Part shown: positions 1 through 9,542 of the stretch, in pieces | Position numbering within the stretch: position 1 is the stretch's first letter | Layout: the number at the start of each line of letters is the position of its first letter | Assembly (NCBI GenBank): GCA_030748335.1 | Contig: JASMMD010000005.1 | Location: 1-54,175, forward strand | Direction: 5' to 3' | Source: Candidatus Thalassarchaeum sp. | GTDB lineage: Archaea; Thermoplasmatota; Poseidoniia; Poseidoniales; Thalassarchaeaceae | DNA: 54,175 bases | Program-made: the position numbers and the translations under genes | The notes under the pieces: model-generated | Databases searched by the model: none | Seen by the model: only the letters and a program-made list of their open reading frames with translations | Told to the model about the DNA's origin: nothing

Positions 1-1
1 C

Positions 2-187
2 AAGCTCGGTGCAGGTATTGCGCTAGCTGGTTGTGGGATAGGAACCGGTCTTGCGCAAGGACCAATCGGCGCAGCCGCTGTTGGCATGATTGCCGAGGAC
101 GACAGTAAGTTCGGTTTGGCACTTCTGTTCACCGTACTGCCTGAGACCATTGTTCTGTTCGGTTTCCTTTCGATCTACCTACTGTAG
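2..187 (+). CDS. atpK: A-type ATP synthase subunit K (proteolipid c-ring), 3' end only
   Basis: This is the C-terminal 61 residues of the membrane rotor proteolipid; the 5' end lies outside the window. The visible part has the small-residue helix GIALAGCGIGTGLAQGPIGA, a short loop (MIAEDDSKFG) and the last membrane helix containing LPETIVLFGF. The Glu in PET is the ion-carrying carboxylate of A/V-type c-rings. The stop codon is 36 nt before atpE, with which it forms one operon. The first helical hairpin is missing, so H+ versus Na+ specificity cannot be judged. Confidence 0.93.
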   Translation, partial: KLGAGIALAGCGIGTGLAQGPIGAAAVGMIAEDDSKFGLALLFTVLPETIVLFGFLSIYLL

Positions 188-223
188 GTCGTTTGGGACT
201 AGGCAGATATTGGAGAGTCACAT

Positions 224-790
224 ATGTCATTGGACAAGCTTGCAAGCGAGATTGAGTCTATGGCCAAGGCCGAGGCTAAGAAGATCGCCGACGACGCGAA
301 GGCCGAGGCCAAGCGCATCAGCGGCGAGGCTAAGGCATCGGTCAAAGAGTACCGCGGAGCGGCCATCGGACAGGCCGAGAGGACGAGCGAACAGGTCGCC
401 ATCGAAAGCATCGCCGCCGCTCGCCAGAGGAACCAGAAACGACTCCTCGTAGCGCGCAGGGCGGAGCTCGACGCGGCATGGGAGGAAGTTGTATCCCAGG
501 TCGGCTCTGCCGATCTTAAGGGCAGGGAGGACATACTGGACTCCCTGTTGGAGAAGGCAGCTGAAGAAGCAGGCGAGGGCATGGTCCTCCGCCCGGTCTC
601 GGTGGATCGCGAAGCCCTGTCCGGCAACTCAGACGGCTTCCAGATGGGCGAGGACATCGATGGAATCGGCGGCTTCGTACTCGAGAGTGCGGACGGCTCG
701 GTCCTGATGGACTACCGCTTCGAGGGCAGGTTGCGCGACGCTTGGGACGCGAGCCTCGGTGAAGTCAGTAGCATATTGTTTGGAGAGTGA
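224..790 (+). CDS. atpE: A-type ATP synthase subunit E (peripheral stalk)
   Basis: The 188-residue protein matches the peripheral-stalk subunit E of A/V-type ATPases by position and architecture. The N-terminal half (about residues 1-95) is a long charged Ala/Glu/Lys-rich helix that would form the stalk coiled coil. The C-terminal half is a globular domain ending in LRDAWDASLGEVSSILFGE, the part that contacts the catalytic head. A GGAGAG ribosome-binding site lies a few bases before the ATG. The end overlaps or abuts the start of subunit C. Sequence conservation in this family is low, so the call leans on gene order K-E-C-F-A-B-D and helix pattern. Confidence 0.92.
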   Translation: MSLDKLASEIESMAKAEAKKIADDAKAEAKRISGEAKASVKEYRGAAIGQAERTSEQVAIESIAAARQRNQKRLLVARRAELDAAWEEVVSQVGSADLKGREDILDSLLEKAAEEAGEGMVLRPVSVDREALSGNSDGFQMGEDIDGIGGFVLESADGSVLMDYRFEGRLRDAWDASLGEVSSILFGE

Positions 791-798
791 GTTTGAGC

Positions 799-1854
799 AT
801 GGCGGAGATAGCAGTCGGGAAGGGTAACTGGGCTAACGCCTCGGCCCGCAGCAAGGCTAGGAAGGCCAAGTTGCTCGACGAGACCAGACTCCGCCAACTG
901 ATGAAGAGCGGCCCGGACACTATCGCCGCCAGCATAGGCGAGCTCGACTACCGCAGGGAACTCGACATCTACTCGGCCCGCCTCAGCGGGGCGGACCTCG
1001 TCGAGGCGGCCCTGAGCCACAATCTGGATCGTGAACTCACAGAGGTGATGGGCTTCTGTCAGGGCCGACTGAAGAGGATAGTCTCGGTCTTCGCCCTCCG
1101 CTTCTCGTACAGCAACGCCAAGGCGGTACTCCGTGCCGTCAATGGAGGGGCCTCTGTCGAGAGCCTAGCCAACTCGGTGTTGCCCGACGAGAACGACCTC
1201 AACGTGGACTGGCTCGAAATCGCCCGCCAGAGCGAGACCCTGCATGACGCAGCCACGGCGATGGGCGGAACACCTTGGGGATCTGCCGTTTCTGATATCG
1301 ACTCCGACGCGACGCTGCAGGAGTACGAGGACGCTCTGGACCGCCACTACTACCACGAGGCGATTTCAGCGCTCAGGACCAGTGGTCAGAGCCACAGCCT
1401 CCTATTGGGGTACCTACGCTCCGAAATCGACCATCGAAACATCGTGAACCTGCTACGAGCTCTACGTCAGAAACTGCCCGTAGAGCAGCGCTCAGGCCTG
1501 ATACTGGAAGGAGGCAGATTCCTCAAGGGAAATCTACTGCGAAGTGCCGCACAGGCGGATTCGGAGGACGCCCTGATGGAGGTCCTGCGTAGGACCAGCA
1601 TGGAGACCGCCGAGCTTGAGGATGCCCTGAAGGAGTCGCACGAACACGGTGGCCTAGACCCCGTGGTCAGCTACTTTGCATCCGAGAGGAGAGCCGACCT
1701 GAGGCGGATGAGCCATCTGAATCCCCTGTCGGCCTTCCCCCTAATTTACTACCTCGAGAGCAAGGTGCTCGAAGTCCAGAATCTCCGCCTGCTGGTGCGC
1801 GGCAAGGCGGTTGGGCTATCCGACGAGGTAATCGAAGCGCACATGGCGTTCTGA
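799..1854 (+). CDS. atpC: A-type ATP synthase subunit C (central rotor socket)
   Basis: Subunit C (V-ATPase d homologue) joins the central stalk to the proteolipid ring. The roughly 350-residue, almost wholly helical protein has the expected N-terminus with GNWANASARSKARKAKLL and the family's repeated helical units (for example DRELTEVMGF and HRNIVNLLRAL). Three starts are possible: GTG 787 (overlapping the atpE stop as GTGA), TTG 793 and ATG 799. I chose ATG 799 because GTGAG at 787-791 is then a well-placed ribosome-binding site; TTG 793 would use GGAG at 782-785. Nine bases separate it from atpF. Confidence 0.9.
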   Translation: MAEIAVGKGNWANASARSKARKAKLLDETRLRQLMKSGPDTIAASIGELDYRRELDIYSARLSGADLVEAALSHNLDRELTEVMGFCQGRLKRIVSVFALRFSYSNAKAVLRAVNGGASVESLANSVLPDENDLNVDWLEIARQSETLHDAATAMGGTPWGSAVSDIDSDATLQEYEDALDRHYYHEAISALRTSGQSHSLLLGYLRSEIDHRNIVNLLRALRQKLPVEQRSGLILEGGRFLKGNLLRSAAQADSEDALMEVLRRTSMETAELEDALKESHEHGGLDPVVSYFASERRADLRRMSHLNPLSAFPLIYYLESKVLEVQNLRLLVRGKAVGLSDEVIEAHMAF

Positions 1855-1863
1855 GGTGATGAT

Positions 1864-2163
1864 ATGGAGATAGCAATAGTAGGCACTACCGAATTCACCC
1901 TCGGATTCCAGTTAGCAGGCATAATGCGCCTGCACAACCCACACGGCGACGAGGAGATGCGCGACACCCTCAGCTCGTTGCTCGATGAGAAAGAGGTCGG
2001 TATCATCGTAGTCGATTCAGCCGATCTCACGCGCATGCCGGACAAACTCAGACAGCGAATGTCCGACAGCATTTCGCCCACAGTGTTGGGCATAGGGACA
2101 GAGGAGGACAATACCCTCCGTGAGTCCATCAAGTCGGCGCTCGGCGTCGACCTTTGGAAGTAG
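1864..2163 (+). CDS. atpF: A-type ATP synthase subunit F (central stalk)
   Basis: This 99-residue protein is the small Rossmann-like central-stalk subunit F. It begins MEIAIVGTTEFTLGFQLAGI, the typical first strand and glycine-rich turn. A second strand reads EVGIIVVDSADLTRMPDKL and the protein ends in a short helix. Length matches the family (about 100 residues). An AGGTGAT sequence precedes the ATG. It lies between subunits C and A, as in other euryarchaeal operons. Confidence 0.93.
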   Translation: MEIAIVGTTEFTLGFQLAGIMRLHNPHGDEEMRDTLSSLLDEKEVGIIVVDSADLTRMPDKLRQRMSDSISPTVLGIGTEEDNTLRESIKSALGVDLWK

Positions 2164-2196
2164 ATTCCTCGAATACAAGGATAAGGAAGTGAAGAA

Positions 2197-3939
2197 ATGA
2201 GTGAAGAAAACGGATTGATTTACAGAATCTCAGGACCGGTCGTCACGGCCGTCGGCATCTCGCCGAGAATGTACGAAGTGGTACGAGTCGGTGACGAAGG
2301 ACTGATGGGAGAAGTGATTGAGTTGCACGGTGACCAGTCGGTCATCCAGGTCTATGAGGAGACCTCGGGCATCAGGCCAGGCGAGCCGGTGATCAGGACA
2401 GGTCAGACCCTGTCCGTGAAGTTGGGCCCCGGTCTGCTGACACAGATCTACGACGGGATACAGCGGCCTCTGGAGGACCTTGAGGAGACCATGGGCGTGT
2501 TCATCACGCGTGGTGTCGATGCCGATGGACTCGACCTCACGAAGAAGTGGGAGTTCAACGCCACCGCCTCGGTCGGCGACGAGGTCTCAGGCGGCTCTAT
2601 AATCGGATTCGTTCAGGAGACCGAGACCGTTGAGCACAGGATCATGGTCCCCCCGGGACCCGGTGGCAAGATTGCTAGCATCGAGTCTGGCGAGTTCGAC
2701 ATTACGACCACGGTGTGCACTCTCGAAGACGGCACTGAGGTTGCGATGATGCAGGAGTGGCCGGTCAGGACCCCGCGCCCGTTCATCCAGAAGAACGCCC
2801 CGGACGTGCCGTTGGTGACTGGCCAGAGGATTCTCGACTTCCTGTTCCCCCTAGCTAAGGGCGGAACCGCTGGCATCCCCGGACCGTTCGGTGCTGGGAA
2901 GACAGTGACCCAACAGCAGTTGGCTAGGTGGTCGGACGCTCAAATCGTCGTCTACATCGGCTGCGGTGAGCGTGGCAACGAGATGACAGAGGTTCTCACA
3001 GAATTCCCTCATCTGATGGATCCCAACACCGGCAAGCCGCTGATGAACAGGACCACGATGATAGCTAACACCTCCAACATGCCGGTCGCCGCACGTGAGG
3101 CATCCGTGTACACCGGCATCACAATCGCCGAGTACTTCAGGGACATGGGATACGATGTCGCCCTCATGGCCGACTCCACCAGCAGGTGGGCCGAGGCCAT
3201 GCGAGAGATATCTTCCCGTCTCGAGGAGATGCCCGGCGAGGAGGGATACCCTGCCTATCTGTCAAGCCGACTGGCCGAGTTCTACGAGCGCGCAGGACGA
3301 GTCCAGACTCTGGGCGGAGATGACGGGTCGGTATCGGTCATCGGTGCCGTTTCTCCTCCAGGAGGGGACATCTCGGAACCGGTCAGCCAGGGTACCTTGA
3401 GAATCGTCAAAGTGTTCTGGGGCCTCGATGCGGGTCTGGCTAGGCAGCGACACTTCCCCGCAATCAACTGGCTGAGTTCCTACAGCTTGTATCCACAGGC
3501 ACTGGACCAGTGGTACCGGGATAACATCGCTAGCGATTTCCCTGAGGTCAGAACGAAGATCAGCAGCCTGCTGCAAGTCGAGGCCGAGCTTCAGGAGATT
3601 GTGCAACTGGTCGGCTCTGACGCCCTCCCCATGGACCAACAGCTTACACTAGAGGTCGCACGGATGATTCGCGAATTCTTCCTGCAGCAGAACGCTTTCC
3701 ACGATGTAGACACTTTCAGCCAGTTGGGACTCCAGTATGAGATGGCCAAGGCAATCTTGACCTTCCAAGAGGAGTCCGAGAAGGCAATGGCCGGTGGAGC
3801 CGGTCTGGAGGAAGTTGTCAACGTCCCTGCACGTACCGACCTGATGAGAGGTCGATTCGAAGAGGGCTATGCTGAGCGCATTGGGAAATTACTCGGTGAG
3901 ATGTCTAAGCAGATTGCTGGGACTATGGAGGACAACTAA
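2197..3939 (+). CDS. atpA: A-type ATP synthase catalytic subunit A
   Basis: The 580-residue catalytic subunit binds and hydrolyses or makes ATP at the A/B interface of the soluble head. The N-terminal beta-barrel is followed by the A-specific non-homologous insertion (about residues 110-190). The P-loop GPFGAGKT lies near residue 230, followed by [17 protein letters not shown] with the catalytic Glu. Further on are [20 protein letters not shown] and [19 protein letters not shown], typical of subunit A. A GGAAGTGAAG leader sits before the ATG. No intein interrupts the P-loop, unlike some archaeal homologues. Subunit B starts 13 nt downstream. Confidence 0.98.
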   Translation: MSEENGLIYRISGPVVTAVGISPRMYEVVRVGDEGLMGEVIELHGDQSVIQVYEETSGIRPGEPVIRTGQTLSVKLGPGLLTQIYDGIQRPLEDLEETMGVFITRGVDADGLDLTKKWEFNATASVGDEVSGGSIIGFVQETETVEHRIMVPPGPGGKIASIESGEFDITTTVCTLEDGTEVAMMQEWPVRTPRPFIQKNAPDVPLVTGQRILDFLFPLAKGGTAGIPGPFGAGKTVTQQQLARWSDAQIVVYIGCGERGNEMTEVLTEFPHLMDPNTGKPLMNRTTMIANTSNMPVAAREASVYTGITIAEYFRDMGYDVALMADSTSRWAEAMREISSRLEEMPGEEGYPAYLSSRLAEFYERAGRVQTLGGDDGSVSVIGAVSPPGGDISEPVSQGTLRIVKVFWGLDAGLARQRHFPAINWLSSYSLYPQALDQWYRDNIASDFPEVRTKISSLLQVEAELQEIVQLVGSDALPMDQQLTLEVARMIREFFLQQNAFHDVDTFSQLGLQYEMAKAILTFQEESEKAMAGGAGLEEVVNVPARTDLMRGRFEEGYAERIGKLLGEMSKQIAGTMEDN

Positions 3940-3952
3940 GGGGGTGCCATGA

Positions 3953-5338
3953 ATGAGCGGAAAGGAATACAGAACAATTACTGATGTCAAAGGACCATTG
4001 GTCTTCCTCGAGAAGACGGAACCCGTATCCTACGGTGAGATCGTGCAGTTACGACTCTCTGACGGGACGATGAAGAACGGACAGGTGCTCGATACCAGCG
4101 ATGATCAGGTCATCGTACAGGTCTTCGAGGGAACCGCGTCCGTAGACAGACAGACCGGGGTCAAGTTCCTCGGAGACGTCTTCAGGCTCCCTGTCAGCAA
4201 GGGACTGATTGGACGTATCCTAGACGGTGCAGGGAAGCCAAGAGACGGCGGACCAGAGATCGTTGCCGAGGAGATGGCGGACATCATCGGTGCCGCCATC
4301 AACCCCTACAGCCGCGAGAGCCCGGAACAGTTCATCCAGACTGGGATCTCGGCAATCGACGCCTGCACGAGTCTTGTGCGTGGGCAGAAGCTGCCAATCT
4401 TCTCAGCATCCGGCCTACCTCACAACGACATAGCCTTACAGATCGCGAGACAAGCTAAGCTGGTAGGCAGCGATGACGACTTCGTCGTCGTCTTCTGCGC
4501 AATGGGAATCACAGCCGAGGAGTACAACTTCTTCGTGCACGATCTAGAGAGGACTGGTGCACTGGAGAACGCCGCGCTGTTCGTCAATCTAGCGGACGAC
4601 CCTGCCGTCGAGCGACTGATTACTCCGAGACTGGCCCTGACGGCCGCCGAGTACCTAGCGTTCGAACACGATTACCACGTGCTCGTCATCTACACTGACA
4701 TGACCAACTATTGCGAGTCCTTGCGTCAGATTGGGGCTGCCCGCGAGGAAGTCCCCGGAAGGCGTGGGTACCCCGGATACATGTACACTGATCTGGCGAT
4801 GCTGTACGAGAGAGCAGGCATGGTCAAGGGCAAGAAGGGAAGCATCACCCAGTTCCCCATCCTTACAATGCCAGGAGACGACATCACGCATCCGATCCCC
4901 GACCTATCGGGATACATCACCGAGGGACAGATCGTGATTTCCAGAGAGCTGCATCAGAAGGGGATATACCCTCCAATCAACGTACTGCCGTCCCTGTCAA
5001 GGCTGATGAACGCAGGAATCGGAGAGGGTAAGACGCGAGAGGACCACAAGTCGGTCTCCGACCAGCTCTATGCCGCCTATGCAGGAGGCAGAGAATTGAG
5101 GGGATTGGTGGCAATCGTCGGAGAGGACGCACTCAATGAGCGTGACCTGCAGTTGCTGAAGTTCGCAGACATCTTTGAGGACCAGTTCCTCAGGCAGAGT
5201 CGGGACGAGGACCGCTCGATATCGGAGGGCACGCTCGACCTAGCGTGGGATCTTCTGACTAACATCGACACGAAGTACCTAGTCAGGCTGGACCAGAAGT
5301 GGATAGACAAGTACCACCCCACTGAGAGCAAGTCGTGA
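3953..5338 (+). CDS. atpB: A-type ATP synthase regulatory subunit B
   Basis: This is the 461-residue non-catalytic partner of subunit A. Where the catalytic P-loop would be, it has [18 protein letters not shown], the hallmark of B subunits. Other family blocks are [57 protein letters not shown] and [20 protein letters not shown]; the last lies at the catalytic interface with A. Length is normal. GGGGGTG precedes the start. It is co-transcribed with atpA and atpD. Confidence 0.98.
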   Translation: MSGKEYRTITDVKGPLVFLEKTEPVSYGEIVQLRLSDGTMKNGQVLDTSDDQVIVQVFEGTASVDRQTGVKFLGDVFRLPVSKGLIGRILDGAGKPRDGGPEIVAEEMADIIGAAINPYSRESPEQFIQTGISAIDACTSLVRGQKLPIFSASGLPHNDIALQIARQAKLVGSDDDFVVVFCAMGITAEEYNFFVHDLERTGALENAALFVNLADDPAVERLITPRLALTAAEYLAFEHDYHVLVIYTDMTNYCESLRQIGAAREEVPGRRGYPGYMYTDLAMLYERAGMVKGKKGSITQFPILTMPGDDITHPIPDLSGYITEGQIVISRELHQKGIYPPINVLPSLSRLMNAGIGEGKTREDHKSVSDQLYAAYAGGRELRGLVAIVGEDALNERDLQLLKFADIFEDQFLRQSRDEDRSISEGTLDLAWDLLTNIDTKYLVRLDQKWIDKYHPTESKS

Positions 5339-5368
5339 AACATCCAGAGGGCGCTTAGGAGGTAGAAC

Positions 5369-5986
5369 ATGGCTCTCGACATCAAGCCAACTAGATCTGA
5401 ACTGATCAACCTCAAGCGGCGCATCAAGCAAACTCAGAACGGCTACAACCTGCTCAAGATGAAGCGTGACGGACTGTTCCACGAATTCAGGACCCTGCTC
5501 TCGGAGATGATCGAGGCCCGTGAGGGGCTGGTCGGGACCTACCGCGAGGCAGTCCAGTCGATCAGCCTAGCCAGTGCCATCGAGGGCGGACTGGCCGTCA
5601 AGAGCGCCGCCATAGCTATCTCTCGCCATCCGGAGGTCACGGTCACGCGGCGCAACATCATGGGAGTAGTAGTACCGAGCGTTGTCGGCACTAACCTGAC
5701 CACCTCGATCGACGAGAGGGGAACGGGACTGATAGGTGGCTCGGCGTACATCGACGAGGCATCTGACGCATACTCAAATCTGGTCGAGAAGATCGTCAAG
5801 GCCGCCGAGATGGAAGCGACGCTGAAGCGACTCCTCGTCGAGATTGAGGCCACCAAGCGCCGAGTCAACGCGCTGGAGTACGTCGTCATCCCTCAGATGG
5901 AGGAGGCTCGGAACTTCATCCAACTCCGTCTAGAAGAGATGGAACGCGAGGAGACGTTCCGCCTGAAACGCTTCAAGAATAAGTGA
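5369..5986 (+). CDS. atpD: A-type ATP synthase subunit D (central rotor axle)
   Basis: The 205-residue rotor axle turns inside the A3B3 head. It shows the two long terminal helices of the family: the N-terminal KPTRSELINLKRRIKQTQNG followed by GYNLLKMKRDGL, and a C-terminal helix KRRVNALEYVVIPQMEEARN. These form the antiparallel coiled coil. GGAGG stands 8 nt before the ATG. It is the last ATP synthase gene here: the stop is followed within 2 nt by a perfect hairpin. Subunit H and I genes are not in the window; I would be expected upstream of K. Confidence 0.96.
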   Translation: MALDIKPTRSELINLKRRIKQTQNGYNLLKMKRDGLFHEFRTLLSEMIEAREGLVGTYREAVQSISLASAIEGGLAVKSAAIAISRHPEVTVTRRNIMGVVVPSVVGTNLTTSIDERGTGLIGGSAYIDEASDAYSNLVEKIVKAAEMEATLKRLLVEIEATKRRVNALEYVVIPQMEEARNFIQLRLEEMEREETFRLKRFKNK

Positions 5987-5987
5987 A

Positions 5988-6008
5988 ACGGCGAACTGCG
6001 TTCGCCGT
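5988..6008 (+). terminator. Perfect GC-rich hairpin just after the atpD stop
   Basis: Arms ACGGCGAA (5988-5995) and TTCGCCGT (6001-6008) pair perfectly over 8 bp around the loop CTGCG, starting one base after the stop codon. No T-run follows, so it is not a classical intrinsic terminator. It may be a processing or 3'-stabilising element separating ATP synthase mRNA from the next gene. Similar hairpins follow dph2, cdc6 and the EamA gene. Confidence 0.4.
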
Positions 6009-6034
6009 GCGTACGTGCGAGGGGTCAAAACCCA

Positions 6035-6058
6035 CCTCCCCAGCCCAATATCGGGAGG
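6035..6058 (+). promoter_or_regulatory. Possible ribosome-binding-site-sequestering hairpin
   Basis: CCTCCC (6035-6040) is exactly complementary to GGGAGG (6053-6058), which contains the ribosome-binding site of the next gene (ATG 6066). Pairing across a 12-nt loop would hide the site and lower translation relative to the ATP synthase genes. This is inference from complementarity only. Confidence 0.35.
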
Positions 6059-6065
6059 AGTCAAC

Positions 6066-8480
6066 ATGACCGAGGCCGAAACTCATCTGCTAGACACCGA
6101 GACGTGGAGTCAGCATGAACTGCTCGAGGTAATCTGCTCGAGGTACTTCGTCCTCGGAAGTCAGGGCTTGGCCGAGCACTCGTGGGAGGTCAACGGCAGG
6201 GACGGCAGAAGCCCCAGTTCCTGCCTCCGCTCGCTGAATAGGCACCTCAAGGACCTCGGGCTGATTGCGGTGCTCGACGAGGGCGACCCGCCTCTGCTCA
6301 GTGTAGGCGGCTTGCCGGTCCAGATGATGGTGATGCCAGCTTGGCAACAGGCTCTGGTATGGGCTTTGGTTACAGGGTTCGCGACTATGGCAGGTGCCCT
6401 CTGGGTCACCCATCTGGACCCATCTCTAGCTGTCCTCGAAACTGCTGTTCTGCAGACCGCCTTCGCCTTCTTCGCCCTCCCCGTGGTCGGTTCCGTGTTA
6501 CTAGCGAGCTACGCCCGGATCTTCGTCTCGGAAGCATTGGAAGCCGAGTCGAGTCACCTAATCCCGCTCGCCTTCCCGGTGATGTCAGCGGAATGGCCGT
6601 TCAGCCTGATTTCGGCGATTGGTCAGTTGAGGCCAGACCTGCACCCAGTGCCCAATCGACGCGCGCTAGGGTTGATCGAGTTGACCACACCGACAGTAAT
6701 GTTCGTCTGCGGCTCGATTCTGACCATACTAGGGCTGGGCATGACGCATGACCAGCCACCGGCGTTCGAGGCGGCTCCAATAGTAGTCGACACCAACTCC
6801 TTAGTGGACATTCTAGGTTCCTTGATGCAATCCTCTGACGTGGCCATGAAACTCCAATGGATACACCCGACCGGACTGGCCGGCATTGCTCTCTCACTAG
6901 CTGGGTGGGCTCTGCTACTGCCAATCCCAGGATTCCCTGGGGACCGCATACTGCATGCTCTAATCGGTCCCGAGGACATGGAGGAGGGCGGCAATCAGAC
7001 GTCAATATTCATCATCACGCTCGGATTCACACTGTTCGTATTCATGAGCACGGACTACTGGCCGTGGCTGCTTCTGGTGGCAATTGCCGCGTGGCGCAGG
7101 TTCAGCCCCGAGCAGATGCCCTCGCCTTACGTCGTGGACGAGTACGCGGGACTCGACGAGATCCCGATGCGCCAGATTGCATCGTTGACTCTGGCAATCC
7201 TATTGCTGGGGTACCCCGGCCTCGAGCCCAGTTATGAGATGGAGGGATGGGACGCTGGCCTGTCGACCGAGTCGTGGCCCGGGTTTGTGGCCTTCGAGGA
7301 CGGGCAGGCTTCAGTTGAATTGGTGCTAGAGCCTGCCGGAGTTATGCCGGTCTCTGGCTGGTTGCAGATGCGCGTCGAAGGGGCCCCTTACGGAGGCTGG
7401 CAAATTGATTCGGAGTGCTTGGATGAGAGGGGGACCTGCCGATTCGAAGACATCACTCAGGCCTCTCCGGGAAGCGTGTCGATTAGTCTGTCTCGTGAGC
7501 AGATGGAGGCTACAGAGCAGGCTTTCAGGCTGGTCGTCCTAGTCGATGTGGCCAATCACGTGACCGAGCACGCAATTGTGTTCCAGCCGATTGGGACAAC
7601 CACGCCGATAGACCCTCTGTGGGTGATGGTCGAGGACACGAGCACCCCAAGGATCTGCGTAGAACTCCTAGTAGTCGAGGATGACCACGTCAACCTGTCC
7701 AACTACAACCCGTTCTGGTCATTCGAGAACGAGACTTCGCTGGGTCCCGATCTGCACACTCTTTGCATGCGCGGTCACGAGGGAGCGATAAACTCCCTGT
7801 CACTGCAGGACGAGCAGTTCCGGAGAATAGGCCCCTCTATCGTGGTGTCCAGAGGAGATCTGAACAATGATATCCTGTTCATGCCGATCGAGGGCACTCA
7901 GCCGAAGATTCAGGTCTCTGAGAGCGAGTGGCTGATTCCCGAGTCGTTCGAGACGGGATCCGAGTACACCATCGCCCGAGGCGACTCCGGCTCGGCGTTC
8001 TGCCCGTCTTCCGAGGTAATCGCAGAGGTCAACGCGACCGGCGACTGGCAGAGGGACCTCTCTGACCACTCGGCAATCCTCGTCCCAGCCGGGCAGACGG
8101 GCAACGCAACCCTGAGATTCCCGCCTTCTGGCTGGTTGGCTCTGTGTAATGGCACCAACATGCTCGCCTCATACAAGGTGGTAGAGGGTCCGGATGTCAT
8201 GGTCGACCCGGGAACACTCGGATCGAGAATGCCTAGTGGCGAGTTCAGCATAGTGAACCGCGAGAACACATCAATGCCAATCTCTCTGGATTGGACCGGG
8301 GATGCGGTCGCGTGGGACAACTGGGAGTCATGGGCCCCGGCCGAAGTGGCCGCGATGTCATCAGTCACGGCCAACGCTTCCGTTCACGGGAGCCCGCCTG
8401 CTTGGTGGGCAGCCTGGGTCACGGCTGAGGAGGACAGCATCACCCTACACTTCGCAGCTCGTTCTTGGGAGGGGGCATGA
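6066..8480 (+). CDS. Divergent, probably inactive site-2-protease-like (M50) membrane protein with large C-terminal domain
   Basis: This 804-residue protein has no obvious named function. Residues 1-85 form a small soluble domain ending RSLNRHLKDLGLIAVLDEGD, like the N-terminal domain of EGY-type site-2 proteases. A membrane region follows (about 90-390). Its block HPTGLAGIALSLAGWALLLP at about residue 267, then IPGFPGDRIL, matches the S2P core where active enzymes have a hydrophobic stretch followed by LLP...LDGGR. The Asp ligand position is Pro291, and no HExxH is present: the corresponding helix reads SYARIFVSEALEAES (about 148). Both zinc-ligand motifs therefore appear lost. The block PVPNRRALGLIELTTPTVMF resembles the EGY segment before the next helix. 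Residues from about 390 to 804 form an unrecognised, probably extracytoplasmic beta-rich domain. ATG 6066 was chosen over upstream GTG 6015 because GGGAGGAG precedes it. Its stop overlaps panE (ATGA). Confidence 0.72.
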   Translation: MTEAETHLLDTETWSQHELLEVICSRYFVLGSQGLAEHSWEVNGRDGRSPSSCLRSLNRHLKDLGLIAVLDEGDPPLLSVGGLPVQMMVMPAWQQALVWALVTGFATMAGALWVTHLDPSLAVLETAVLQTAFAFFALPVVGSVLLASYARIFVSEALEAESSHLIPLAFPVMSAEWPFSLISAIGQLRPDLHPVPNRRALGLIELTTPTVMFVCGSILTILGLGMTHDQPPAFEAAPIVVDTNSLVDILGSLMQSSDVAMKLQWIHPTGLAGIALSLAGWALLLPIPGFPGDRILHALIGPEDMEEGGNQTSIFIITLGFTLFVFMSTDYWPWLLLVAIAAWRRFSPEQMPSPYVVDEYAGLDEIPMRQIASLTLAILLLGYPGLEPSYEMEGWDAGLSTESWPGFVAFEDGQASVELVLEPAGVMPVSGWLQMRVEGAPYGGWQIDSECLDERGTCRFEDITQASPGSVSISLSREQMEATEQAFRLVVLVDVANHVTEHAIVFQPIGTTTPIDPLWVMVEDTSTPRICVELLVVEDDHVNLSNYNPFWSFENETSLGPDLHTLCMRGHEGAINSLSLQDEQFRRIGPSIVVSRGDLNNDILFMPIEGTQPKIQVSESEWLIPESFETGSEYTIARGDSGSAFCPSSEVIAEVNATGDWQRDLSDHSAILVPAGQTGNATLRFPPSGWLALCNGTNMLASYKVVEGPDVMVDPGTLGSRMPSGEFSIVNRENTSMPISLDWTGDAVAWDNWESWAPAEVAAMSSVTANASVHGSPPAWWAAWVTAEEDSITLHFAARSWEGA

Positions 8481-9430
8481 TGCAGATAGCCATCCTCGGC
8501 GTCGGCTCGATAGGAGGGGTTCTCCTAGGCGCCCTCTCTGACACCGACGCAGAGCTGGTGGCCATCGCTCGCGGCGAGAGTGCTAGGATGCTGTCCCAGT
8601 TCGGATTGGTCCTGCACACACCCGAGGGATCCATCGAGACCATCCCTGCAGAGCGCTTTGTCACGGTGGACAGCGAAGCGGGCCCGCTGCCCGCAGGACT
8701 CCGCGGCTCGTGCGACGTCACTCTTATTTGCGGCAAGGCGGACTCGACGCCGATACTAGCTCAGATAGCCGAGGAGCTGCTGAGCGAGGATGGAATCGCC
8801 GCCAGCCTGCAGAACGGCATGGGCCACGCCGAGATAATCGTAAACAGGCTGGGTAGGGAGAGGGTCCTCGGCGGGACTACGACCCATGGGGCGTGGCGAG
8901 GAGAGGATGGAGTCCACTGGGTCGGTCGAGGTAACATCAGGCTGGGCAGGTTCGACGGCACCGACGCCGAGGGCACTACAGCTTCTCTGCTGACCAAGCT
9001 CCACGAAGCGAACCTGGATCCGGAGTGGACCGAGGATATCCAACGCACCATCTGGATCAAGATACTCCTCAATGTGGCAATCAACCCGGTCTGCGCCATC
9101 GCCGGGGTCCGGAACGGAGCCCTGTTGGAGGTGCCCGAGTTGTGGGAGCAGGCGTACTCCGCCATGCTGGAGGCAGCGAAAGTCGCAGAGGCCAGTGGCA
9201 CAGATCTCTCCGAGATTGATTTGGAAGGCACCCTGAGCAAGGTGGCAGGGGCGACTGCGCAGAACCGCTGCTCGATGCTCCAGGACGTGATGGCGGGACG
9301 CAAGACAGAGATCGACGAGCTGTGCGGGGCGATGGTCTCGCTGGGAAAGTCTCTGGGCGTTGAAACTCCGAGGAACGAAATGCTCCATGCACTGGTCCGG
9401 GGAATTCACATCTCGTCCAGTCTGGAGTGA
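8480..9430 (+). CDS. panE: 2-dehydropantoate 2-reductase (ketopantoate reductase)
   Basis: PanE reduces ketopantoate to pantoate with NAD(P)H on the route to coenzyme A. The N-terminal Rossmann motif is MQIAILGVGSIGGVLLG. SLQNGMGH carries the conserved Asn. WIKILLNVAINPVCAI carries the catalytic Lys and substrate-binding Asn. SMLQDVMAGRKTEIDELCG carries the conserved Ser/Asp and Glu. At 316 residues it has normal length. GGAGG (8468-8472) lies 7 nt before ATG 8480; ATG 8477 and TTG 8465 are alternatives. The start overlaps the preceding stop, suggesting translational coupling. Its functional link with the S2P-like gene is unknown. Confidence 0.9.
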   Translation: MQIAILGVGSIGGVLLGALSDTDAELVAIARGESARMLSQFGLVLHTPEGSIETIPAERFVTVDSEAGPLPAGLRGSCDVTLICGKADSTPILAQIAEELLSEDGIAASLQNGMGHAEIIVNRLGRERVLGGTTTHGAWRGEDGVHWVGRGNIRLGRFDGTDAEGTTASLLTKLHEANLDPEWTEDIQRTIWIKILLNVAINPVCAIAGVRNGALLEVPELWEQAYSAMLEAAKVAEASGTDLSEIDLEGTLSKVAGATAQNRCSMLQDVMAGRKTEIDELCGAMVSLGKSLGVETPRNEMLHALVRGIHISSSLE

Positions 9431-9436
9431 TTCCCC

Positions 9437-9542
9437 CGGCGATTTTTCGGCCCATCCGTAATCGTTGTGCTGCGCCTATGGAAGCCTCAACATTCATTAG
9501 CAGACAGGAGGGGAGCGCGCGATTGTCGTCGGCGATTTTTCG
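9437..9542 (+). repeat. 13-nt direct repeat pair in the panE-smc gap
   Basis: CGGCGATTTTTCG occurs at 9437-9449, just after the panE stop, and again at 9530-9542, just before the smc start. The 131-nt gap is one of the longest in the window. The first copy, with its T5 run, could end panE transcripts; the second lies in the smc leader. No clear TATA box was recognised between them. Confidence 0.5.

Noticed and set aside
3262-3639. 125-codon minus-strand frame within atpA
   Set aside because: Shadow of a strongly conserved gene, with no family resemblance or ribosome-binding site.
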